This document shows, piece after piece, positions 1-7,694 of a stretch of DNA of 64,000 nt. Each line of letters opens with the position of its first letter. Positions within the stretch are counted from its first letter, which is position 1. The notes under the pieces are model-generated. The model searched no databases. It was not told the DNA's origin and saw only the letters and a list, made by a program, of their open reading frames with translations. This stretch comes from Granulosicoccus sp963833195 (GTDB lineage Bacteria; Pseudomonadota; Gammaproteobacteria; Granulosicoccales; Granulosicoccaceae): NCBI GenBank assembly GCA_963833195.1, contig CAWHXF010000027.1:1612001-1676000 (forward strand). The letters are read 5' to 3'. The position numbers and the translations under genes are program-made.

Positions 1-1
1 G

Positions 2-205
2 GCCGGTGCGCCGCTGAGCGTCGCGCTGCGCGCGCTGGCGATCGGCGCGGCGGTGGCGCTGATCGCCGCGTTCCCGGCGCTGGACGCGCTCGGGTTCGTG
101 CTGGCGGCGGCGTTCGCGTGGCTGGCGTGGCGGCGTGCGCGGGGGCGTGAGCCGGCCGGCACGACGGCGTCGGTTACCGCGCCGTCGACGTCCTCGGCGC
201 GTTGA
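2..205 (+). CDS. C-terminal end of TRAP/TAXI-type fused permease (partial)
   Basis: The frame is open from the window edge and ends in TGA. Its 67 visible residues contain two hydrophobic stretches, including ALRALAIGAAVALIAAFPAL and LGFVLAAAFAWLAW, then a charged and Thr/Ser-rich tail, as expected for the cytoplasmic end of a polytopic membrane protein. The call rests mainly on context: the next gene is a DUF1850 protein, and DUF1850 genes usually sit beside TAXI-type TRAP transporter permeases with fused 4TM/12TM subunits. The TGA overlaps the TTG start of that gene (TTGA). Substrate is unknown, and any multi-pass membrane protein would fit the visible residues alone. Confidence 0.5.
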   Translation, partial: AGAPLSVALRALAIGAAVALIAAFPALDALGFVLAAAFAWLAWRRARGREPAGTTASVTAPSTSSAR

Positions 206-594
206 GCGTCTGCGCCACCGTCGCTGGGCTGGCGACGCTGGTCGCCGCCGCCGAATTCACGCTGTCGTGGACGCATTCGGTCGAGCGCACGGAGTGGCGC
301 GAGCACTGGACATCGGGGCCGGAAGGTCTGAGCCTCGTCGAGGCGCGCGTGCGCGGGTCGGGTGCGGGGATGGATCCGGGGGAAGGCGCGCGGCTCGAGG
401 ACGGGTGGTGGGTCTGGGAGCCGGCGCTGCCCGCGGTGGCGTCGCTGGTGCTGGCGGCGTCGGGGGAGACGGGTGGGGGGTGGACGCTGTGCGAGGTCGG
501 CGGCGAGCGCATGGGGTGTCGGGTGATCGGCGCCCGGGCGGGGGCGCCGACGCGCCTGGCCGGATGCGAGTCGGTTCCGGAGTCGCTCGAGTAG
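202..594 (+). CDS. DUF1850 domain protein, TRAP/TAXI transporter accessory
   Basis: A 130-residue protein starting at TTG 202, overlapping the stop of the permease fragment, which suggests translational coupling. A hydrophobic N-terminus is followed by FTLSWTHSVERTEWREHW and a GSGAGMDPGEGA/DGWWVW segment, which are the hallmark positions of DUF1850. The family is small, exported or membrane-anchored, and found next to TAXI-type TRAP permeases; its molecular role is not established. Two or three Cys residues near the C-terminus (LCEV, MGCRV, AGCES) could form disulfides outside the cytoplasm. The family call is good; the function is inferred only from neighbourhood. Confidence 0.75.
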   Translation: MSVCATVAGLATLVAAAEFTLSWTHSVERTEWREHWTSGPEGLSLVEARVRGSGAGMDPGEGARLEDGWWVWEPALPAVASLVLAASGETGGGWTLCEVGGERMGCRVIGARAGAPTRLAGCESVPESLE

Positions 595-772
595 GAGGCC
601 GGGTACGCTGCGGGCGCGGCTCCGCGGTACGGCGAGCTACAGGGCCATACAAGTCGAGGTCCGGCCCGCACGGCAATTCCTGCCCCCGCGTGCCCAGCGC
701 GCGAGCGCCTCGCTACGGTGCCCCCTCGATCAACGGCCGCCCCTTCCCGGGACCGGCCCGGCGGGAGCCCCC

Positions 773-1951
773 ATGCGCGTACACGACCAGCTCGATGGCG
801 AGACCCTCGCGATGCTCGCCGATGCCTCCGGTGCCGCGGGCAAGACGCCGCGGGTCTCGCTCTACGCCCCGATGGTCGTGGCGGGTCCGGAGACGCGTCA
901 GAACGCCATCCGCTTCAAGAACCTGCTGCGCGAGGCGCGCGTCCGGCTCGAGGAGCTCGGCACGGCGAGCGCCGACATCGACGCGATCCTCGAGTCCGCC
1001 GAGGCCCATCTGGACGACGCCCTCTTCTGGCAGCACCAGCAGCGCGCGCTGGCGGTGTTCATGCCGTCGCCGGGCGAGGGCGACGGCGCGCTCGCGTTCC
1101 GCCTGCCGCTCGAGCTCGACGAGCTCTGCGTGGTCACGGACCGCTTCCACCTGAAGCCGCTGTTTCCGATGCTCGCGGGCGACGGCACGTACCACATCCT
1201 GGCGCTGAGCCAGAAGCACGTGCGACTGTTCGAGGCCACGCGTCACGCGGTGCGCGAGCTGCCCCTGGACGACGAGGTGCCGCGCTCGCTCTCCGACGCG
1301 CTCGGCACGGATCTCTCCGAGCGCCAGTTGCAGTCGCATTCCCCGACCGCGGACACCGGCATCTTCCACGGCCAGGGCGCGGGTACCGACGACGTGAAGC
1401 CGGAGCTGCGCAAGTTCCTGAAGATCCTCGACGGCGCGCTCGCGCCGGCGCTGCGCCGCGACGGGCGCGACCGGCCGCTCGTGATCGCCGCGGTCGAGGC
1501 GCTCGCGGCCATGTATCGCGAGGCCAGCGAGCACAAGGCCATCGTCGATACGCCGGTGACGGGCAACCCGGAGCAGAGCTCGGCCGAGGAGCTGCACGCG
1601 GCCGCCTGGCCGCTGGTGGAACCGATCTTCGATCGCGCGCGCCACGAGAGCGTCGAGCGCTTCGGCAACTCGAAGGCCGACGGAACCTGTTCCACGGACC
1701 TCGGCGACGTCGTCATCGCGGCCCAGGACGGACGCATCGACACGCTGTTCGTCGCGCGCGGCGAGCGCCGCTGGGGCACGGTCGACGTCGAGGCGCGCAG
1801 CGTCGAGCAGCACGACGACCCGGTGCCCGGCGACGAGGACCTGCTGGACCGCGCCGCGGTCGCCACGTTCCGCACCGGCGGGCAGGTCTTCGCCGTGGCG
1901 CCCGACGAGGTGCCGGACGGGGCTCCGGTGGCGGCGATCTACCGCTACTGA
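773..1951 (+). CDS. Bacterial archaeo-eukaryotic release factor (baeRF) family protein
   Basis: A 392-residue soluble protein. The order of conserved blocks matches the baeRF family, most likely family 3: VSLYAPMVVAGPETRQNAIR near the N-terminus, LFWQHQQRALAVF, HLKPLFPMLAGDGTYHILAL, then FHGQGAGTDDVKPELRKF and TGNPEQSSAEELHAAAWPLVEP. These proteins are distant relatives of eRF1/Pelota proposed to act on ribosomes or in stress; no member function is firmly proven. The ATG has GC-rich DNA upstream with GGCGGGAG as a possible ribosome site. It stands alone, and its 3' end overlaps the convergent transporter gene by 7 bases. The exact baeRF subfamily is uncertain. Confidence 0.75.
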   Translation: MRVHDQLDGETLAMLADASGAAGKTPRVSLYAPMVVAGPETRQNAIRFKNLLREARVRLEELGTASADIDAILESAEAHLDDALFWQHQQRALAVFMPSPGEGDGALAFRLPLELDELCVVTDRFHLKPLFPMLAGDGTYHILALSQKHVRLFEATRHAVRELPLDDEVPRSLSDALGTDLSERQLQSHSPTADTGIFHGQGAGTDDVKPELRKFLKILDGALAPALRRDGRDRPLVIAAVEALAAMYREASEHKAIVDTPVTGNPEQSSAEELHAAAWPLVEPIFDRARHESVERFGNSKADGTCSTDLGDVVIAAQDGRIDTLFVARGERRWGTVDVEARSVEQHDDPVPGDEDLLDRAAVATFRTGGQVFAVAPDEVPDGAPVAAIYRY

Positions 1952-3027
1952 GAGGTCGGCTTCGAGCCGTCCAGCGGTTCGTCCAGCACGCCCTCGATCC
2001 ACAACCGCCTCACCAGCACCCGCACCACTACCGCGAGCGGCGTCGCGAACAGGAGCCCCAGCAGCCCGAAGGCCGCGCCGAAGGCGAGCTGCACCACGAT
2101 CACGACCGCGGGCGGCAGCGTGACGGCGCGCTGCTGGATCAGCGGCGTGATCAGGTAGCTCTCCACGGTCTGCACGCCGAGGTACAGCACGATCACGTAG
2201 AGGGCCGTCGTGGCGTCGACGGTGAGGCCGGCGAGCGCAGCCGGCACGAGGGCCAGCACCGGCCCCACGTTCGGGATGAAGGACAGGAAGCCCGCGAGCG
2301 CGCCCAGCGTGATCGGCGAAGGCACGCCGAGCGCCCACAGCCCCAGCCCGCTCAGCACCCCGACGACCGCCATCGACGCGAGCCGTCCGACGAGCCACCA
2401 ACGCAGGCTGCTCGCGAGATCCGCGAGCACGGTGCGCATGCGTTCACGTCGGTGGGCGGGGAGCACCGCCGCGAGGGCCCCCTCGTACTGCTCCGGCGAC
2501 AGGCTCGCGTAGATCGCGACGATGACGATGACGAATGCGCCGACGAGCGCGCCGACGAGCCCGGACACCACGCCCGCGGCCGTCGACACCACGTCGCCCA
2601 CTCGTTGCGCCAGCCCGGAACCGCTCCCGGACAGCTCGTCCGGCGCGCGCGCCATCAGGCTCTCCAGCCAGGGGTAGCGCTCGGCCAGATCCTTCAGCCC
2701 CGAGAGCGCCTCGGGCAGCGTCTCGCGCAGCCGGTCGATGCCGTCGGCGAACTGCGGCCCGAGCGATACGAGCCCGGCGAGCCCGAGCGCGAACGTGACG
2801 ACGCAGGCGAGCCCCGTGGCCACGTCGCCGTCGAGCGGCGTGCGCTCGGCCAGCGCCTGCCCGAGCCCGCGCAGCGCGACGGCGAACAGCACGCCGCCGA
2901 AGGCGAGCAGCCAGACGTCCGAGAGGTGCCACGCGGCGAGCGTCGCGACGACGAACGCGGTGACGATGGCCGAGGCGAGCGCGACGCGCCGACCGAAGCC
3001 CGAGTCCGCGGAAGGCACGTCAGTCAT
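1945..3027 (-). CDS. AI-2E family (PerM/TqsA-type) transporter
   Basis: A 360-residue polytopic inner-membrane protein. It opens with three hydrophobic segments within about 85 residues, then a long soluble stretch (RLRETLPEALSGLKDLAERYP) and a C-terminal membrane domain with GFLSFIPNVGPVLALVPA and LITPLIQQRAVTLPP, the characteristic signatures of the family formerly called UPF0118. Members include TqsA (AI-2 export), YdiK, PerM and some Na+/H+ antiporters, so the substrate cannot be assigned. Its ATG lies 3 bases inside the coding end of the upstream HAD gene, making it the last gene of the lutA-lutB-lutC-HAD run. Link to lactate metabolism is positional only. Confidence 0.85.
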   Translation of the reverse strand: MTDVPSADSGFGRRVALASAIVTAFVVATLAAWHLSDVWLLAFGGVLFAVALRGLGQALAERTPLDGDVATGLACVVTFALGLAGLVSLGPQFADGIDRLRETLPEALSGLKDLAERYPWLESLMARAPDELSGSGSGLAQRVGDVVSTAAGVVSGLVGALVGAFVIVIVAIYASLSPEQYEGALAAVLPAHRRERMRTVLADLASSLRWWLVGRLASMAVVGVLSGLGLWALGVPSPITLGALAGFLSFIPNVGPVLALVPAALAGLTVDATTALYVIVLYLGVQTVESYLITPLIQQRAVTLPPAVVIVVQLAFGAAFGLLGLLFATPLAVVVRVLVRRLWIEGVLDEPLDGSKPTSQ

Positions 3028-3730
3028 CGAGCAGCAGCGCGCGCAGCTCGGCGATCGAGCGGGCGCGGAATGCCGGCGCGGGACCGTGCTCGGGCTCCCA
3101 CTCGATGTCCGCGGGCTCGAACCACACGGCCCGCGCGCCGACCGCGTGCGCGCCGCCGACGTCGGTGTACGGGCTGTCGCCGACGTGCAGCAGCTCGTGC
3201 GGCTCGATGCCGAAGCGCTCGATGACGTGCTCGAACATGGCGGGCGCGGGTTTCGGTGCCCATTCGAGCGACGCCTTCAGGATGATCTCGAACCGATCGG
3301 CGATGCCGACGATGCCCAGATCGGCGTTGCCGTTGGTGATCGCGGCCACGCGGTAGCGCGGCGGCAGATCCGCCAGCAGCTCGTCCACGCCGTCCCACAG
3401 CACCACCTCGCTGCGCGCGCGGTAGAACACCTCGAACGCCTCCTGGGACAGCGCGTGCTCCTCTTCGGCCTCGCGGAAGAGCTCGGCGAGCGAGCGCTTG
3501 CGCAGCTCGGTGACGTCCCCCGCCAGCGCCGGGTGCGCCTCCAGCAGACGCTCGCGGGCCGCCGCGATGGAGGACTCGTCGTGATGCTCCAGCACGCGCG
3601 GCGCCTCGCGCCGCAGCCAGTCGCGCAGCACGCCTTCCGCCCGCTCGATGATCGGCGCGCAGTCCCAGAAGGTGTCGTCGAGGTCGAACGAGACCGCGCG
3701 CACGCCCGCAATGCCGCGCTCGATGGTCAT
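3020..3730 (-). CDS. HAD superfamily phosphatase (YigB/HAD-IA type)
   Basis: A 236-residue soluble hydrolase. Motif I is VSFDLDDTFWD with both catalytic aspartates, motif II is AITNGNAD, the motif III lysine lies in EWAPKPAPAM, and motif IV is LHVGDSPYTDVGGAHAVGA. A helical cap lies between motifs I and II, placing it in subclass IA near YigB-like nucleotide or flavin-precursor phosphatases. The start ATG at 3730 overlaps the lutC stop (ATGA); the longer open frame upstream runs inside lutC and was rejected. The substrate is not predictable. A role in dephosphorylating a metabolite of the lut operon is possible but unsupported. Confidence 0.85.
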   Translation of the reverse strand: MTIERGIAGVRAVSFDLDDTFWDCAPIIERAEGVLRDWLRREAPRVLEHHDESSIAAARERLLEAHPALAGDVTELRKRSLAELFREAEEEHALSQEAFEVFYRARSEVVLWDGVDELLADLPPRYRVAAITNGNADLGIVGIADRFEIILKASLEWAPKPAPAMFEHVIERFGIEPHELLHVGDSPYTDVGGAHAVGARAVWFEPADIEWEPEHGPAPAFRARSIAELRALLLDD

Positions 3731-4476
3731 GCGCCCCGCCCGGGCGCATCGCCCGGCAGCAACAGCACCAGCATGCGCTTGGGCCCGTGCGCGCCGATCT
3801 CCAGCGTCTGCTCGACGTCGGCGGTGCGCGAGGGGCCGGTCACGAAGTTCACGGCGCGCGGCATCGGTGCCCCTTCCGCCACGATGCCCCTGAGCCGGGG
3901 GAACACGTCGTCGACGTGCGCGACGATCTGCTGCTCGTGCAGCACCACGACGTGGTTCTCCGGCAGGAAGTTCAGCGTGGCGGGCGTCGCGGCGGTGCTC
4001 GCGAACACCACGCTGCCCGTCTCGGCGACGGCCGCGATGCACGGGGTCAGGCTCGTGCCCTCGACGCCGTCCGCGGTGCCGCGGCGCACGGCGAGCGGGT
4101 AGTCGTCGGGAAACTCGATGTCCGACAGCGCGGGCGCGACGGTGAGCGCGCCCTCCTGCGCGTGGCCCGCCAGCCAGTCGCGCACGGCCTCGGGCACGTC
4201 GCCGCGCGTCTGCAGCCGCACCACGTCCATGAGCACCTCCTCCATCAGCCGCACGGCGCGGCCGACGAGGTCCTCGCCGATGAACGGTCGCGTGTGCCGG
4301 CCCGGCGCGCCGAGGCGTGCGCGCACGGCCTCCGGCGCGGCGGACGTGTCGAGCGCGGGCGCATCGCGGTTCAGCGCGCGGGAGAGACGGGCCAGCACCT
4401 CGGCGCGCCCTCCGCCGCCGTTGCCCGTCGTGCGCGCTCCGGCCTCGGCCGCGAGCGCCGGAATGGGGTCCCTCAT
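3727..4476 (-). CDS. lutC: L-lactate utilization protein LutC (LUD domain)
   Basis: A 249-residue protein that is largely one LUD domain (about residues 90-245). Diagnostic segments are GTSLTPCIAAVAETGSVVF, NFLPENHVVVLHEQQIVAHV and VTGPSRTADVEQTLEIGAHG. LutC is one of three proteins of the iron-sulfur L-lactate dehydrogenase complex LutABC, which oxidises L-lactate to pyruvate. The ATG overlaps the lutB stop (ATGA) and the gene's own stop overlaps the HAD start, so all three are probably translated from one mRNA. The length is normal for the family. No lactate permease gene is visible nearby. Confidence 0.9.
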   Translation of the reverse strand: MRDPIPALAAEAGARTTGNGGGGRAEVLARLSRALNRDAPALDTSAAPEAVRARLGAPGRHTRPFIGEDLVGRAVRLMEEVLMDVVRLQTRGDVPEAVRDWLAGHAQEGALTVAPALSDIEFPDDYPLAVRRGTADGVEGTSLTPCIAAVAETGSVVFASTAATPATLNFLPENHVVVLHEQQIVAHVDDVFPRLRGIVAEGAPMPRAVNFVTGPSRTADVEQTLEIGAHGPKRMLVLLLPGDAPGRGA

Positions 4477-5930
4477 GCCGCGGGCTCCGCAGCCTTGCGC
4501 CGCGGCGCCGCGCCGCGTTCCCCGGCGGCGTACATCGCCATGAACGTCGAGCGCCCCTGCGGCGCCGGCAGGTCGCGCCCCTTCGTCCAGGCGCCCGCGA
4601 ACGGCAAGGAGGCGAAGCGGCCCCGACGCCGACCCAGCCGGTTCAGCGCGGACATGGCCAGCCGCGTGGCGGCCCGGTAGGCCTTCGGCCGGGTGGCGAG
4701 CGCGGCCCAGACCCTCATGCCGTGCCGCGCGGTGGGAGATTGCAGGTCGCGCTCGAAGGTGGTCTGGCGGTGCTTGCGCAAGAGCTTCGGCAGCGGGATG
4801 CTCATGGGGCACACCTCGGCGCAGCGCCCGTTCAGCGTGCACGCGTGCGGCAGGTCCTTCGCGTTCTCGATGCCGATCATGACGGGCGTGATGACCGAGC
4901 CCATGGGCCCCGGGTACACCCAGCCGTAGCTGTGCCCGCCCACCGAGCCGTACACCGGGCAGTGGTTCATGCACGCGCCGCAGCGGATGCAGCGCAGCAT
5001 TTCCCGAAGCTCCCCCTCGAGCATGTCGGTGCGGTGGTTGTCGACGAGCACGACGTGGAACTCCTCGGGCCCGTCCAGATCGTCCGCCGTCTTCGGCCCG
5101 CCCATCAAGGACGTGTAGTTCGAGAAGTGCTGGCCCGTGGCGCTCCTGGCGAGCAGCCGCAGCATGGCGCTCGCGTCCTCGAGCGTGGGCACCACCTTCT
5201 CGATGCCCACGACGACGATCTGCACGCGCGGCACGTTGCTGGTCAGGTCCCCGTTGCCCTCGTTCGTGACCAGCACGTGCTGGCCGGTCTCCGCGATCAG
5301 GAAGTTCGCCCCGGTGATGCCGACATCGGCGTTCCTGAACTTCTCGCGCAGCACCGCGCGCGCCTCGGCGACGAGCGCGCCGCGATCGACGAGCCGCTCG
5401 GTCAGCCCGTACTTCGCGTGATGCTCGTGGAAGAGATCCGAGACCTGCTCCTTGGTCTTGTGGATGGCGGGCGCGATGATGTGGCTCGGCCCCTCCCCCG
5501 CGAGCTGGATGATGTACTCGCCCAGATCGGTCTCGATGGCCTCCATGCCGGCGGCCTCCAGCGCGCCGTTCAGGTCGGCCTCCTCGCCGACCATGCTCTT
5601 GCCCTTGGTGACGGTCCTGGCGCCGGCCTTCCTGCAGATGTCCACGACGGTGGCGGCGAGGTCCGCGCTCTCGGCCGCCCAGTGAACCCGGCCGCCGCGC
5701 GCGGTCACGGCCGCCTCGTAGGCGAGCAGGTAGTGATCGAGGTTCTCGAGCACGTGGTCCTTGACGCCCTTGCACTCCTCGCGGATGCGCTCCCATTCGG
5801 GCACGAGCCGCACGGCGTCCAGGCGCTTGCCGATGAAGCCCGTCTTGACGCGCCCGAGCGCGGACTTCAGGTCCTCGTCGAGCAGCGCGCCGGAGGAGTT
5901 CGCGGAGAACTGGAGGGAGGTGGCCTTCAT
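4473..5930 (-). CDS. lutB: L-lactate utilization iron-sulfur protein LutB
   Basis: A 485-residue cytoplasmic protein. The N-terminal two-thirds is a LUD domain (GKSMVGEEADLN, ITGANFLIAETG), followed by a ferredoxin-like region. Cluster motif 1 near residue 312 is complete, CIRCGACMNHCPVYG. Motif 2 near residue 361 reads CTLNGRCAEVCP; in Bacillus LutB the equivalent is SLCGACSEACP, so one ligand Cys is replaced by Asn with another Cys three residues earlier. A C-terminal helical domain follows. Start ATG 5930 overlaps the lutA stop and has a GGAGG-rich stretch upstream. It is the electron-transfer core of the LutABC L-lactate oxidase complex. Confidence 0.92.
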   Translation of the reverse strand: MKATSLQFSANSSGALLDEDLKSALGRVKTGFIGKRLDAVRLVPEWERIREECKGVKDHVLENLDHYLLAYEAAVTARGGRVHWAAESADLAATVVDICRKAGARTVTKGKSMVGEEADLNGALEAAGMEAIETDLGEYIIQLAGEGPSHIIAPAIHKTKEQVSDLFHEHHAKYGLTERLVDRGALVAEARAVLREKFRNADVGITGANFLIAETGQHVLVTNEGNGDLTSNVPRVQIVVVGIEKVVPTLEDASAMLRLLARSATGQHFSNYTSLMGGPKTADDLDGPEEFHVVLVDNHRTDMLEGELREMLRCIRCGACMNHCPVYGSVGGHSYGWVYPGPMGSVITPVMIGIENAKDLPHACTLNGRCAEVCPMSIPLPKLLRKHRQTTFERDLQSPTARHGMRVWAALATRPKAYRAATRLAMSALNRLGRRRGRFASLPFAGAWTKGRDLPAPQGRSTFMAMYAAGERGAAPRRKAAEPAA

Positions 5931-6784
5931 GAGCGAGTGTCCGTGGAAGCGTCGGCGCCGGCGCCGATGGGCGCGGCGTCGGTCATGCCCGCGATGAGCT
6001 CGGCGGCGTGGCGCACCTGCAACGGCACCTCCAGCCGCGCGGCGCGGCCGGCGATGTTGAGCAGGCATCCCAGATCCCCGCCGACGAGGGTGTCCGCGCC
6101 CGTCTGCACGGCGAGCGCGACCTTGTCGGACACCATGCGTTCGGAGATGTCGGGGTATTTCACGCAGAAGGTACCGCCGAAGCCGCAGCAGACCTCGGTG
6201 TCCTCCATCTCGACGAGCTGCAGACCCTCCACGCGGGCGAGCAGGGCGCGCGGCTGCGCCTTCACGCCGAGCTCGCGCAGCCCCGAGCAGCCGTCGTGGT
6301 AGGTCACGGTGCCGGCGTAGCTCGCGGCCGGCAGCTCGGCACGCGCGACGTCCGTCAGGAACGACATCAGCTCGTGCGTGCGCGCGGCCAGCGCGTCGGC
6401 CCGTGCCCGATCGGCCGAACCGTCCTCGAAGAGCTCCGGGTAATGGGCACTGATCATCCCGGCGCACGAGCCCGAGGGCACGACGACGTGCTCCAGGCCG
6501 TCGAACGCATCGAGCACCTGCCGCGCGATGGTCACCGAATCCTTCACGTCACCGACGTTGTAGGCGGGCTGCCCGCAGCAGGTCTGCCCGGGCGGCACGA
6601 TCACCTCGTAGCCCGCGGCCTCCAGCAGCCGGATGGCCGCGAAGCCGACGTTCGGGCGGTACAGGTCGACGAGACAGGTGACGAACAGGCCCACGCGCGG
6701 ACGCTCGCCGCCCGCCGCGCCGCGGAACGCGGCGTCGGGACGCGGCGGATCGTTCGCCGCCGGCGGGGAATCGGGAAGGCTCAT
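5927..6784 (-). CDS. lutA: L-lactate utilization protein LutA (CCG-domain)
   Basis: A 285-residue protein with two Cys-rich CCG domains typical of LutA, GlcF and heterodisulfide reductase B: GQTCCGQPAYNVGD near residue 68 and EVCCGFGGTFCVKYPDIS near residue 198, each with a partner GS/GD-Cys segment (VPSGSCAGM; GGDLGCLLN). Such domains bind an unusual iron-sulfur cluster. It heads the lutA-lutB-lutC set. The first ~28 residues are Pro/Asp-rich and probably disordered. A TACAGT hexamer on the minus strand (6818-6823), about 33 bases before the ATG, is a reasonable -10 element, so the operon probably starts here. No GntR/LutR regulator is visible in the window. Confidence 0.92.
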   Translation of the reverse strand: MSLPDSPPAANDPPRPDAAFRGAAGGERPRVGLFVTCLVDLYRPNVGFAAIRLLEAAGYEVIVPPGQTCCGQPAYNVGDVKDSVTIARQVLDAFDGLEHVVVPSGSCAGMISAHYPELFEDGSADRARADALAARTHELMSFLTDVARAELPAASYAGTVTYHDGCSGLRELGVKAQPRALLARVEGLQLVEMEDTEVCCGFGGTFCVKYPDISERMVSDKVALAVQTGADTLVGGDLGCLLNIAGRAARLEVPLQVRHAAELIAGMTDAAPIGAGADASTDTRS

Positions 6785-6863
6785 GGCGAAGGGGCGACGG
6801 ACCGGTGGGATCCCCACACTGTACCGGCACCGCGCCGCCGGAGCGGCATTCGGCGACGAAGCG

Positions 6864-7601
6864 TCAGCGCGCCAGGAGCTTGATGCCGAGGAAGGCCGAC
6901 ACCGACAGCACCAGGCCCCAGCGGAACACCCCGTAGGAGGCATCGAGCATGCGGAACTTGGCGCTGGCCATGCGGCCGAGCCAGTGCAACTGGTCGCTCA
7001 TCCGGTCGTAGATCGCTTCGCGATCGTCCCGCAGCTCGCGCATCTTCCTGCGGTGGACCGCCTCGCTGAGCTTCGCGCGATCCTCGTACACCAGGATGTT
7101 CGACACCCCGTCCACGAACTCGGGTTCGCGGCGCATGTAGCGCGCCCAGTCTCGCGCACAGGCGCGCGGCGAGGTCTCGCGGCGCACGAGCGCGCGCAGC
7201 CAGACGCGCACCTTGCCGAGCGTGCCGATCTGCTCCGGCGAGGCCGCCAGCAGCGCGAAGTAGACCGACAGCGCCGAGGTGAACAGGAACAGCGCCGCGG
7301 GCAGCAGCAGCAGCGGCGAGGAGGCGTAGATGAATCCGCCGGAGATCATCAGCGCCGAGATGATGAAGCCGTTCAGCGAGATCATGATGTTGGCCTTCGT
7401 GGCCGCGAGCGCGATCAGATCGAGCTCCGCCCGGTAGGCGTTCCGGTACATCGTCTCGACGCTTCTGGACTCCTGCTTGCGCGAGCGCCTTTCGGCCAGC
7501 CCGAGCGCCTCCTGCAGCGCCTTGCGGCGACGCTTCTTGCCCTTCGGGATCGCGGTCGGCACGCGGTCCCCCGGCTCGGTCCTGGCCGTCTCGTCCAGCA
7601 T
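6864..7601 (-). CDS. Pycsar-effector-like two-TM membrane protein, no cyclase nearby
   Basis: A 245-residue protein: basic N-terminal segment, then ETMYRNAYRAELDLIALAAT-KANIMISLNGFIISALM leading into two adjacent transmembrane helices (about residues 72-118), a charged middle, then NILVYEDRAKLSE and a C-terminal hydrophobic helix FRWGLVLSVSAFLGIKLL. The block around ADTKANIL.S.N and the C-terminal LG..L..K...L...Y..F pattern resemble the transmembrane domain of Pycsar system effectors (DUF5706/PycTM). In Pycsar phage defence a cyclic pyrimidine nucleotide activates such proteins to damage the membrane. No pyrimidine cyclase is encoded beside it, so a defence role is only inferred. It is divergent from the CotH gene. 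Confidence 0.62.
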   Translation of the reverse strand: MLDETARTEPGDRVPTAIPKGKKRRRKALQEALGLAERRSRKQESRSVETMYRNAYRAELDLIALAATKANIMISLNGFIISALMISGGFIYASSPLLLLPAALFLFTSALSVYFALLAASPEQIGTLGKVRVWLRALVRRETSPRACARDWARYMRREPEFVDGVSNILVYEDRAKLSEAVHRRKMRELRDDREAIYDRMSDQLHWLGRMASAKFRMLDASYGVFRWGLVLSVSAFLGIKLLAR

Positions 7602-7682
7602 GCGCGGTTCGTCTGCGTTCGCCCGTCGTGCCCGTGCGCGAGTCGCCGGGCGTTTCGCCCTCGCCAGTCGCGTGGGGCCTCC

Positions 7683-7688
7683 TACACT
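7683..7688 (+). promoter_or_regulatory. Probable -10 element for the CotH gene
   Basis: TACACT matches the sigma70 -10 consensus at five of six positions and lies only 6 bases before the ATG at 7695. Transcription would begin at or near the start codon, implying a leaderless or nearly leaderless mRNA. No convincing -35 hexamer is visible 16-18 bases upstream, so this is moderate evidence only. Confidence 0.4.
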
Positions 7689-7694
7689 GGATGT

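Noticed and set aside
718..3225. An 835-codon plus-strand frame across the baeRF and AI-2E genes
   Set aside because: Arg/Ala-rich translation with no hydrophobic or domain pattern; it shadows two well supported genes.
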